From positions 248,001-312,000 of the forward strand of contig NZ_JAFMOY010000131.1 of NCBI RefSeq assembly GCF_019049625.1: 64,000 nt of DNA, read 5' to 3'. The stretch's first letter is position 1. Each line of letters opens with the position of its first letter. Below, piece by piece: positions 25,926-33,559 of the stretch. The stretch is from Rahnella ecdela (GTDB taxonomy: Bacteria > Pseudomonadota > Gammaproteobacteria > Enterobacterales > Enterobacteriaceae). The notes under the pieces were generated by a model. That model saw only the letters and a list, made by a program, of their open reading frames with translations, was not told the origin of the DNA and ran no database searches. The position numbers and the translations under genes are program-made.

Positions 25926-27995
25926 ATGACGAAATTCCCTCTTCTGAGCAGTAAAATTTCCGGGCTGTTGCATGGCGCGGATTACAACCCGGAACAGTGG
26001 CTGGAAAGCCCTGATGTCCTGATCCGCGATGTCGAAATGATGAAAGAGGCACGCTGTAATGTCATGTCTGTCGGGATTTTCAGCTGGTCGGCGCTGGAAC
26101 CCGAAGAAGGTCATTTTACGTTTGGCTGGATGGATCAGGTGCTGGACAGATTGCATGAAAACGGTATCTCGGTATTTCTCGCCACGCCCAGCGGCGCGCG
26201 GCCTGCATGGATGTCACAAAAATATCCGGAAGTCCTGCGTGTAGGCCGCGACCGCGTAAAAGCGCTGCACGGCGGGCGCCACAATCACTGCATGAGTTCG
26301 CCCGTGTATGCAGAAAAAGTGCAGCTGATGAACAGCGCGCTGGCGAAGCGTTACGCCCATCATCCGGCGGTGATCGGCTGGCATATTTCCAACGAATACG
26401 GCGGCGAGTGTCACTGCAACTATTGTCAGACCCGCTTCCGCGACTGGCTGAAAGCCCGTTATGTCACGCTCGATGCGCTGAACAAAGCCTGGTGGAGCAC
26501 CTTCTGGAGCCACACCTATACCGACTGGGCGCAGATAGAATCGCCGTCGCCGCAGGGTGAAAGCGGCGTTCATGGCCTGAATCTTGACTGGCGCCGTTTT
26601 AACACCGATCAGGTTACGCGTTTTTGCAGCGACGAAATCCGCCCGCTGAAAGCGGAGAATCCGGCGTTGCCGGCGACCACTAATTTCATGGAATATTTCT
26701 ACGATTACGATTACTGGAAACTTGCCAGCGTGCTGGATTTCATCTCGTGGGACAGCTACCCGATGTGGCACACCCGTAAAGACGATATCAGTCTGGCGGC
26801 TTACACCGCGATGTATCACGACCTGATGCGTACGCTGAAACAGGGCCAGCCATTTGTGCTGATGGAATCGACGCCGAGTTTCACCAACTGGCAACCGGTC
26901 AGCAAACTGAAGAGGCCGGGTATGCACATTCTGTCTTCCTTACAGGCAGTCGCGCACGGTTCGGATTCGGTACAGTATTTCCAGTGGCGTAAAAGTCGCG
27001 GCTCTTCAGAGAAATTCCACGGTGCGGTGGTCGATCACGTCGGGCATATTGATACCCGCGTCGGGCGTGAAGTGTCTGAACTGGGCGGGATTTTATCTGC
27101 ACTTTCACCGGTGGCAGGCAGCCGAGTGGAAGCGAAAGTGGCGATTATATTTGACTGGGAAAGCCGCTGGGCGATGGACGATTCCCTTGGCCCGCGCAAT
27201 CAGGGGCTGGAATATGAAAACACCGTCGCCGGTCATTACCGCGCGCTGTGGGCGCAGGGCATTGCGGTGGACGTGATCAACGCCGACTGCGATCTGACGG
27301 GTTATGACCTGGTGATAGCGCCGATGTTGTATATGGTGCGTGCAGGCGTCGGCGAGCGGATCACTGCGTTCGTACAGACCGGTGGCCGGTTTGTCGCGAC
27401 GTACTGGAGCGGTATCGTTAATGAAAGCGATTTATGTTTCCTGAGCGGATTCCCCGGCCCGTTGCGCCCGGTACTCGGTATCTGGTCGGAAGAAATTGAC
27501 AGTCTGACCGACGATCAGCACAACAGCGTCAGCGGTGTGGAAGGCAATGCGCTGGGGTTAAACGGCCCGTATCGCGCCTCTGCTTTGTGTGAAGTCATTC
27601 ATCTGGAAGGCGCGGCTGCGCTGGCAACCTACGGCGATGATTTCTATGCCGGAATGCCTGCCGTAACCGTCAATCTGCTTGGCAAAGGGCAGGCGTATTA
27701 TCTGGCTTCGCGTAACGATCACAACTTCCACACCGATTTTTATACCGCGCTGGCGAAAGAAATGCGGCTTCCACGGGCGATTGACACTGACCTGCCAGAA
27801 GGAATGACAGCAGCGCGGCGTACCGACGGTGAAAGTGAATTTATCTTCCTGCAAAACTATGCGGCGCAGAGCCAGACCCTCACCTTAACGGCGGATTACA
27901 GCGACATGGTGCATGGTGGAATATTACCTCGCAAACTGACGCTTCCGGCGTTTGGATATCAGATCCTGACACGCCGGTTATCTGCCCATTCTTAA
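25926..27995 (+). CDS. ganB: Exo-beta-1,4-galactanase / beta-galactosidase GanB (GH42)
   Basis: A 689-residue cytoplasmic GH42 enzyme that releases galactose from imported galactooligosaccharides. Domain A barrel covers about residues 10-390, with acid/base Glu157 in WHISNEYGG and nucleophile Glu314 in VLMESTPS. A four-Cys zinc cluster of the family is formed by Cys122, Cys162, Cys164 and Cys167 (CHCNYC). The trimerisation and small C-terminal beta domains follow. There is no signal peptide, which fits intracellular action. AAGGACC stands before the ATG. It is the last gene of the operon before a strong terminator. Confidence 0.93.
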   Translation: MTKFPLLSSKISGLLHGADYNPEQWLESPDVLIRDVEMMKEARCNVMSVGIFSWSALEPEEGHFTFGWMDQVLDRLHENGISVFLATPSGARPAWMSQKYPEVLRVGRDRVKALHGGRHNHCMSSPVYAEKVQLMNSALAKRYAHHPAVIGWHISNEYGGECHCNYCQTRFRDWLKARYVTLDALNKAWWSTFWSHTYTDWAQIESPSPQGESGVHGLNLDWRRFNTDQVTRFCSDEIRPLKAENPALPATTNFMEYFYDYDYWKLASVLDFISWDSYPMWHTRKDDISLAAYTAMYHDLMRTLKQGQPFVLMESTPSFTNWQPVSKLKRPGMHILSSLQAVAHGSDSVQYFQWRKSRGSSEKFHGAVVDHVGHIDTRVGREVSELGGILSALSPVAGSRVEAKVAIIFDWESRWAMDDSLGPRNQGLEYENTVAGHYRALWAQGIAVDVINADCDLTGYDLVIAPMLYMVRAGVGERITAFVQTGGRFVATYWSGIVNESDLCFLSGFPGPLRPVLGIWSEEIDSLTDDQHNSVSGVEGNALGLNGPYRASALCEVIHLEGAAALATYGDDFYAGMPAVTVNLLGKGQAYYLASRNDHNFHTDFYTALAKEMRLPRAIDTDLPEGMTAARRTDGESEFIFLQNYAAQSQTLTLTADYSDMVHGGILPRKLTLPAFGYQILTRRLSAHS

Positions 27996-28013
27996 GTTTT
28001 TATTTTAATACAG

Positions 28014-28049
28014 ACGTGCAATCAGGTTTCCCGGTTGCACGTTTTTTTT
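28014..28049 (+). terminator. Strong terminator between ganB and the EIIB gene
   Basis: Stem ACGTGCAA / TTGCACGT (extendable through an inner CAGG/CCGG-like pairing) followed by eight T; only 24 bp remain before the EIIB start codon. Confidence 0.85.
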
Positions 28050-28073
28050 CATTCCTGAAAGAGAGTGTTCATC

Positions 28074-28391
28074 ATGGTAAATATTAAAGACTTTATGCAT
28101 GTATTCTCTGCGAAGAATAAAACCCCTGAAAATGATATCCCGCCATCCACCGATGTGGTGTTATTAATCGAGGCACTTGGCGGACGAGATAATATTGTTA
28201 ACGTTGATGCCTGCATTACCCGTCTGCGGGTGACGGTAAAGGAACTGAAACGTGTGAACTCTGGGTCTATCCAGCAGACTGGCGCGATTGGCGTGGTGAT
28301 CATCGGTCAGGAAGTGCACGCCATATTTGGCAAGCAATCCGACAGCCTGAAGAAATTAATGACTGAGAAATTTGGCTTAAAAGGTCATTAA
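28074..28391 (+). CDS. Stand-alone PTS EIIB domain, glucose family
   Basis: A 105-residue single-domain protein of the glucose-type EIIB fold. The phosphorylation site Cys47 sits in VDACITRLRVTV, and VVIIGQEVHAIFG matches the later strand of the fold. Normal EIIB domains are fused to a membrane EIIC; none is present here. It could receive phosphate from EIIA-Glc and act as a regulator, or pair with an EIIC encoded elsewhere. An in-frame GTG three codons upstream is an alternative start. Because a terminator lies just before the gene, its expression needs read-through or antitermination. Confidence 0.85.
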   Translation: MVNIKDFMHVFSAKNKTPENDIPPSTDVVLLIEALGGRDNIVNVDACITRLRVTVKELKRVNSGSIQQTGAIGVVIIGQEVHAIFGKQSDSLKKLMTEKFGLKGH

Positions 28392-28419
28392 GGTTTTTTA
28401 TTTAAATAACGTCAAAAAT

Positions 28420-28447
28420 AAAGGCAGCCCGACACAAGGCTGCCTTT
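28420..28447 (+). terminator. Terminator after the EIIB gene
   Basis: Stem AAAGGCAGCC / GGCTGCCTTT with an 8-nt loop. Confidence 0.85.
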
Positions 28448-28599
28448 ATTGTTTCTGCTTTGTATAAAATATAATAATGATGCTGCTGTGCGGAGAAAAA
28501 ACGTAACGATCCCCTACAAGAGAAATTAAGTTTTTGTCTGTCGCTTTATAACAATGAGGATATTTCTTTTTTTACAATATTACTTCACATTTCCAAAAT

Positions 28600-28636
28600 T
28601 ATTGGAGTTGTAGCCAACGCAGCAACAGCTACAAGA
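28600..28636 (-). repeat. ERIC-like fragment / hairpin after ganL
   Basis: Stem TTGTAGC / GCTACAA just past the ganL stop. On the minus strand it contains GCGTTGGCTACA, a 12-mer also found in the ERIC element near 33450. It may be a solitary end of such a repeat serving as a terminator. Confidence 0.4.
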
Positions 28637-28647
28637 ATGAAGGAAAT

Positions 28648-29904
28648 TTACCACCAGGCTTCGACTTGTACCCCAAAGTTCCACGTATCTGATTTAGTAT
28701 GATCGTCGAACGTATTGCCATGCTCAGAATCATTCAGATAGGACGCAAACACACGCAGTTCAGGACGGGACATAAACTCCGGACCCGCTGCCAGACCCAT
28801 CGCCAGCGTGTATTTCTGACCGCCTTGCTTGTAGTTCGAACCATTTTTGTAATCGTCTTTCTGGTAGAACGTACCGACTTCACCGATGGTACGCACATAA
28901 TCTGTCCACTGGTATTGCGCACGACCCACCAGAGAAACCAGCTCAGTGGTGTCGGTGTAATCGGTGATGTTTTCGGCATGGCCATAAGTCAGAACGTGGT
29001 TGAGACTGAACTTGCTGGTGATCGGAATAAGGCCGGTGATGATGCCGCGATAACCGGTGGCGTCATTGGTGTAGTTCCACATATCGTACCAGCCGCCGCC
29101 CTGCGAAATCATGTTCTGTGCCAGGCCCTTGTTGGCGTACTGCAACACCAGTTTGTTGTAACCGCCCCACATATCCTGACTGATTTCGCCGGTCAGCATC
29201 ACGCCGTTATCCGCGTCGTACAGGCCGCCGTACTCTTTCTGGTCATGCGACAGGTTTGGCATGGCGTAGTCGGCACCGATTTCCATCCACGCGCCGCTCC
29301 ACGGTTTGATACCGGCATAACGCACGTCGATGTAGTTGATGTTCACGTCGTTATTGCCATCCACGCGGTAATCCACGTCATTAGCATCGCCACGGATCCA
29401 CGCCAGAGACAACGCACCTTCGCCCATTTTCAGGTTTTCAATACCCGCACCAGCACCGGAAATGTTCCAGTATTTGGTATCGATGATGTGTAAGTCGTGG
29501 CGCTGGTAATAACGCTTACCGCCCCAGATGACCGCATCTTTATCCCACGGTACCAGCCCTTTAATTTGCAGATTCAGCTGACGCAGGCCAAATTGCGCGT
29601 CGTCATTGACGGTACTTTCGTCATCATTTGAACCGTCTGAAACCATGCTGACCATCGAATCGACATAAAAACTGACGTCGTCCTTTTTATAAACTTCGCT
29701 ACCCAGTTCCACTTCGCCGTAAGTGTCGTTTTCGTTGCCCAGACGACCGACTTTGTTTTTCTGGAATTGCTCCAGACTGCCGCCACCGGAAACGCCAAGT
29801 CCGGAACGGAGATACCCGTGAAAATCAATATCGTTTGCCACTGCAGGAGCTGCCGTGAGGGCGAGGGAAACCGCCACAGCCAGAGTGCGTAAATCGTGTT
29901 TCAT
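28648..29904 (-). CDS. ganL: Galactan-oligomer porin GanL (LamB family)
   Basis: A 418-residue outer-membrane sugar porin of the maltoporin family. The signal peptide ends at AVAN (about residue 23). DIDFHGYLRSGLGVSGGG is the conserved start of LamB-type barrels; WGGKRYYQRHDLHIIDTKYW is a hallmark of the constriction and greasy slide; the chain closes with VQVEAWW, an aromatic ending used in barrel assembly. It would let galactan fragments into the periplasm. It is transcribed away from ganR with a shared operator region, giving it a regulation common to the import operon. Confidence 0.87.
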   Translation of the reverse strand: MKHDLRTLAVAVSLALTAAPAVANDIDFHGYLRSGLGVSGGGSLEQFQKNKVGRLGNENDTYGEVELGSEVYKKDDVSFYVDSMVSMVSDGSNDDESTVNDDAQFGLRQLNLQIKGLVPWDKDAVIWGGKRYYQRHDLHIIDTKYWNISGAGAGIENLKMGEGALSLAWIRGDANDVDYRVDGNNDVNINYIDVRYAGIKPWSGAWMEIGADYAMPNLSHDQKEYGGLYDADNGVMLTGEISQDMWGGYNKLVLQYANKGLAQNMISQGGGWYDMWNYTNDATGYRGIITGLIPITSKFSLNHVLTYGHAENITDYTDTTELVSLVGRAQYQWTDYVRTIGEVGTFYQKDDYKNGSNYKQGGQKYTLAMGLAAGPEFMSRPELRVFASYLNDSEHGNTFDDHTKSDTWNFGVQVEAWW

Positions 29905-29990
29905 TTGTTTTCCTTATAATTGTATGACGTTCACATTAACGGAATCTATAAGATACCCAGAAACAATAATGATCAATTTTGCACATTCTG

Positions 29991-29999
29991 AATTGTGAG
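29991..29999. promoter_or_regulatory. lac-operator-like half site
   Basis: AATTGTGAG equals the left half of E. coli lacO1. The right half is poor. It is of interest because GanR has the LacI recognition helix. Confidence 0.35.
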
Positions 30000-30035
30000 T
30001 TAGATCCATAACTTGTGTGTTTAAAATAAACGCTT

Positions 30036-30051
30036 GGTGATTTAAATCACG
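30036..30051. promoter_or_regulatory. CRP-cAMP site in the ganL-ganR gap
   Basis: GGTGATTTAAATCACG has GTGA-N6-TCAC with perfect symmetry in the core 14 bases, the CRP recognition pattern. It implies catabolite control of galactan use. Confidence 0.7.
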
Positions 30052-30060
30052 AATATGCAT

Positions 30061-30079
30061 TATGTTAACGTATAACTTA
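30061..30079. promoter_or_regulatory. Candidate GanR operator, ganL-ganR side
   Basis: TATGTTAACGTATAACTTA is the inverse of the palindrome at 21033-21052: its reverse complement has the same TAAGTT and AACATA arms and the ACGT core, with one base less between them. Confidence 0.55.
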
Positions 30080-30182
30080 TGGGTGAGGCGTTGCCTCAGA
30101 TTGAACTTTTAAATGAGATCCCGTACTTTGGCTGGATTATCATGAGATTGGGCTACATCACGGGTTGCACGCTGGGGAAAGA

Positions 30183-31253
30183 ATGAAATCAAAAAGTTCG
30201 ACATTAGAAGATGTTGCCCGCTATGCCGGTGTTTCGTATCAGACGGTTTCGCGGGTATTAAACAAGTCGGCCAACGTCTCAGACGCCACGCGCCATAAGG
30301 TCGAGCAGGCGATTGAAGTCCTGCGATATGTGCCAAACCGGCTGGCTCAGCAACTGGTGGGAAAACAAAGCTTTACGCTCGGGCTGGTGACCACGTCTCT
30401 GGCGCTGCACGCGCCTTCTCAGATTGCTGCGTCGGTCAAAAAATATGCCCATCAGGCCGGATACCAGGTGCTGATTTCCATGATTGATGAGGATGTGAAT
30501 CAGAGCATTCAGGATTCCATTAATGAGCTGAAATCGCAGCGCGTCGAAAAGGTCATCATCAACATTCCGCTGGAAAGCGCCGAAGCTGAACGCATCTTCG
30601 AAAACAATCGCGACATTCTTTGCCTGTTTCTGGATGTCGATCCGACCAGTCCGGTATTCAATGTCTGTTTCAATCCAGCCGACGGTTCACGTGCCAGCGT
30701 GGAATATCTGCTCGGTCTCGGTCATCGGGATTTTGCTTTACTGGCGGGGCCGGATGATTCGGTTTCTTCACGTTTGCGCCTGCAAAGCTGGCAGGAAACG
30801 CTGGCAGAGAAGGGCATTGTGCCGGTGACGGTTATCCATGGCGACTGGAGCGCAAAAAGTGGGTACTACAGTGCATTGCAGATGCTGCGCGAAACGCCGC
30901 AATTTACCGCCATTCTTGTCGGGAACGACCAGATGGCGCTGGGCGTGATCAGCGCTCTGCATCAGCACAATGTCGCTATCCCGCAGCAGGTTTCAATCGT
31001 GGGCTACGATGACACCTACGACAGCGCGTTCTTCCATCCGGCACTGACCACCGTTTCGCTGGATCTCGATTTGCAAAGCAAAGAAGCGGTTGAGCATTTG
31101 CTGGCTGAGGAGAAAGAAGATATGCCTTCGAAAGTGCTGCCTGCCCGACTGGTGGTTCGCAACTCCACAAGTGCGCCGGGTGTGCAGGATAAAGATCTCA
31201 ATCAGATAGCCGATCAGCTCGATAGTCTGGCGCGGCAGTTACGCGGTCAGTGA
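30183..31253 (+). CDS. ganR: LacI-family repressor GanR
   Basis: A 356-residue regulator unusually close to E. coli LacI. The DNA-binding head contains YAGVSYQTVSRVLN, identical to LacI through the recognition helix YQTVSR, and the hinge region reads NRLAQQLVGKQS. The core shares SLALHAPSQI, LLAGPDDSVSSRLRL and VGYDDTYDS with LacI. A C-terminal heptad (IADQLDSLARQL) resembles the LacI tetramerisation helix. It is expected to repress ganL and ganEFGAB until a galactose-containing inducer binds. The ATG at 30183 is preferred over an upstream TTG, since the head begins there. Confidence 0.9.
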   Translation: MKSKSSTLEDVARYAGVSYQTVSRVLNKSANVSDATRHKVEQAIEVLRYVPNRLAQQLVGKQSFTLGLVTTSLALHAPSQIAASVKKYAHQAGYQVLISMIDEDVNQSIQDSINELKSQRVEKVIINIPLESAEAERIFENNRDILCLFLDVDPTSPVFNVCFNPADGSRASVEYLLGLGHRDFALLAGPDDSVSSRLRLQSWQETLAEKGIVPVTVIHGDWSAKSGYYSALQMLRETPQFTAILVGNDQMALGVISALHQHNVAIPQQVSIVGYDDTYDSAFFHPALTTVSLDLDLQSKEAVEHLLAEEKEDMPSKVLPARLVVRNSTSAPGVQDKDLNQIADQLDSLARQLRGQ

Positions 31254-31344
31254 AACAGACACGGGCAAATAATGATTTCAGAATGTTATTAATTACGTTT
31301 AAGATATGAAAGATTTCGAATGATAAACAAAAGGATATGAGCTG

Positions 31345-31821
31345 ATGTCTGTATGGCAGTGTTTTGTACAGGGCTGGAAAGGCTACGTAAAATTTGAAGG
31401 GCGGGCGACCCGCAAAGAGTTCTGGGTATTCACCTTAGTTAATATTCTGCTGATGATTTTGCTGACCGGGACAGTGGCGACCGTTCTGGCGCTGGCAGGC
31501 AATCCGTACGGTGTCATGTATGCCGGTATGGCTTATACCCTTTACGCGCTGGCGCTGGCATTGCCGATTCTGGCCGTCGGCATCCGCCGTATGCATGATA
31601 TTAACCGCTCAGGCTGGTGGTTTGGCGGCGTTTATCTGGCGGGGATCGTGTCCCGTTTACTCAATATGATCCTGCAACAATATGCCAGCCCTGAAACCTA
31701 TGCGAATGGCACCATCGTGCTGGGTATTCTTCTCGGCTGGGTTCCGCTGCTGGTCATGATTTACCTCTGCTGCCAGAAGTCCCGGCCGCCGGAGGAAGTA
31801 CAGTCCCGGATTGTGGAGTAA
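31345..31821 (+). CDS. DUF805 family membrane protein
   Basis: A 158-residue inner-membrane protein with four hydrophobic segments. It has the DUF805 hallmarks: FEGRATRKEFWVFTL at the N-terminus and VGIRRMHDINRSGWW in the middle. E. coli homologues are YhaH/YhaI, without defined function. The gene follows ganR by 91 bp on the same strand but is likely independent. It is convergent with the MATE exporter gene. Confidence 0.88.
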   Translation: MSVWQCFVQGWKGYVKFEGRATRKEFWVFTLVNILLMILLTGTVATVLALAGNPYGVMYAGMAYTLYALALALPILAVGIRRMHDINRSGWWFGGVYLAGIVSRLLNMILQQYASPETYANGTIVLGILLGWVPLLVMIYLCCQKSRPPEEVQSRIVE

Positions 31822-31895
31822 CGTCAGCCCTTTTACGTCATACCAGGTTTGCCGCCAGCCGCGCGGCAAACTCTTCCCGTTTTTCAGTCCCGCAA

Positions 31896-33326
31896 TTATT
31901 CAGTTCTTTTCGTTTTCGGGTATTTCCACAGCCAGCGACCACTCGCCATGCGCCAGTAAAAGAATATCCCGCGCACGATCCAGTCGAGGAACATCCCCAG
32001 CCAGATGCCGACCACGCCAAAGCCGAGAACAATTCCGAGGAAATAGCCGACCACAATACGGCAACCCCACATGCCGAGCATCGATACGTACATTGTGAAG
32101 CGCGCATCACGGGCGCCTTTCAGTCCGGCAGGTAATACCCAGGAAGCCGCCCAGAACGGCATAAAGGCGGCGTTAAGCCAGACGAGAATTTTTACGACGT
32201 CGATGACATCTTGTTCGTTGGTGTAAAAACGTGCGAGCAAACCGGCAAACGGCACGGAAAGGAACGCCAGCACGCACAGCCCGAAAGTTGATAACCAGAA
32301 AATATGGCGCAGCTGGCGCTCGGATTGTGCAATCTGCCCTTTACCCAGACGCGTGCCGACAATGATGGTAGACGCGGAACCCAGCGCATTTCCCGGCAGG
32401 TTAATCAATGCGGCAATCGAGAAGGCTATAAAGTTACCGGCAATAACATTGGTGCCCATACCGGCGACAAAAACCTGCGTCAGCAGTTTACCGCCGTTAA
32501 ACAGCACCGATTCAATACTGGCCGGAATACCGATGCCCAGCACTTCTCGCAAAATATTGGTGTTAAGCGGCAGAAAATAACTTTTCAGCGAGATTTTCAG
32601 CGATGGATTGAATCCGACCATCAGCACGAAAATGACCGCAATCGCCCCGATGTAACGGGCAATCGTCAGCCCGAGACCGGCACCGATAAAGCCAAGACCG
32701 TGCCAGCCGAAACAGCCATAAATCAGCACGCTGCTGATCACCAGATTAAGAATGTTCATCCCGCCATTCAGCAACATCGGGATTTTGGTGTTCCCGGCAC
32801 CCCGCAAAGCACCGGAACCGATCAGCGCGATGGCCGCCGCCGGATAACTCCAGCTACTCATTTGCAGATAAGAAAGCGCCAGTTCTTTGACTTCCGGCTC
32901 CGCATTGCCTGCAATCATGTCGATAATCACATGCCCGGAAAACTGCAGAAGTATGGCGAGAAGTACGGCGAAAACCGTCATGATGGCCAGCGACTGACGT
33001 GCAGCTGCGCGGGCGCGTTCGTGATCAAGTTTTCCCAGACTGAAGGCCACGACCACCGTAGTCCCGAGATCAACCGCGGCGAAGAACGAAATCACCACCA
33101 TGTTAAAGCTGTCAGCGAGGCCAACACCTGCCATTGCTTCCTTGCCCAGCCAGCTGACCAGAAAAGTACTCAGCACGCCCATCAGCAGGACGCAGGCATT
33201 CTCAAAAAAGATAGGCACAGCGAGGGGCGTGATTTCGCGCCAGAACAAAGTACGGTAAGAACGCCTTTTCGGATACCAGGGCGTGCGCTCGATGGCTTTG
33301 CGCAAAGAGACGATGACGTTTTGCAA
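31896..33326 (-). CDS. yeeO: MATE efflux transporter, YeeO-like
   Basis: A 476-residue inner-membrane exporter of the multidrug and toxic compound extrusion family with twelve helices. The repeat motifs ITPLAVPIFFENACVLLMG and LGIGIPASIESVLFNGG mark the starts of the two halves. E. coli YeeO exports dipeptides and flavins, and its gene likewise lies beside an Asn tRNA, amn and shiA, so both sequence and synteny support the name. An FMN/FAD export role is inferred from E. coli only. Confidence 0.82.
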   Translation of the reverse strand: MQNVIVSLRKAIERTPWYPKRRSYRTLFWREITPLAVPIFFENACVLLMGVLSTFLVSWLGKEAMAGVGLADSFNMVVISFFAAVDLGTTVVVAFSLGKLDHERARAAARQSLAIMTVFAVLLAILLQFSGHVIIDMIAGNAEPEVKELALSYLQMSSWSYPAAAIALIGSGALRGAGNTKIPMLLNGGMNILNLVISSVLIYGCFGWHGLGFIGAGLGLTIARYIGAIAVIFVLMVGFNPSLKISLKSYFLPLNTNILREVLGIGIPASIESVLFNGGKLLTQVFVAGMGTNVIAGNFIAFSIAALINLPGNALGSASTIIVGTRLGKGQIAQSERQLRHIFWLSTFGLCVLAFLSVPFAGLLARFYTNEQDVIDVVKILVWLNAAFMPFWAASWVLPAGLKGARDARFTMYVSMLGMWGCRIVVGYFLGIVLGFGVVGIWLGMFLDWIVRGIFFYWRMASGRWLWKYPKTKRTE

Positions 33327-33376
33327 GAGAGTTCCAGTGTGGAAGAAAGTAGAACAGCGTTTTAATTTATGATGGT

Positions 33377-33406
33377 AAAAGACTTCGCAATATGCAAAGT
33401 CTTTTT
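33377..33406. terminator. Hairpin in the yeeO-amn gap
   Basis: Stem AAAAGACTT / AAGTCTTTT with T-runs on either strand; it could end amn transcripts beyond the ERIC element. Confidence 0.55.
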
Positions 33407-33423
33407 TGGGAAATCCTTAATTC

Positions 33424-33545
33424 CCCGTCATATTTCGTGCCGCAGATGCGTTGGCTACATTTAATAACCCGAATCACTTACTGAATGTAAGTTCATCGGG
33501 ATTATCAAACTTGCCGCCTTCCTGCAACCCGAACTATTTAGGGGA
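33424..33545 (-). repeat. ERIC-type intergenic repeat
   Basis: The central ATGTAAGTTCATCGGGATTA resembles the ERIC1R primer region (ATGTAAGCTCCTGGGGATTC), and the opposite arm AGTAAGTGATTCGGGTTA resembles ERIC2. Flanks include GCGTTGGCTACA and CTTGCCGCCTTCCTGCAAC, usual companions of this repeat in Yersiniaceae. Length near 122 bp matches the 126-bp ERIC unit. It sits just downstream of amn. Confidence 0.75.
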
Positions 33546-33559
33546 ATTCGGAGCAGTTT

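Noticed and set aside
28699..29493. 264-codon frame antisense to ganL
   Set aside because: Arises from reverse-complement codon bias of the porin gene; no domain seen.
32304..33365. 353-codon frame antisense to the MATE exporter gene
   Set aside because: Opposite strand of a clear twelve-helix protein; translation is polar and Gln/His-rich as expected for such shadows.
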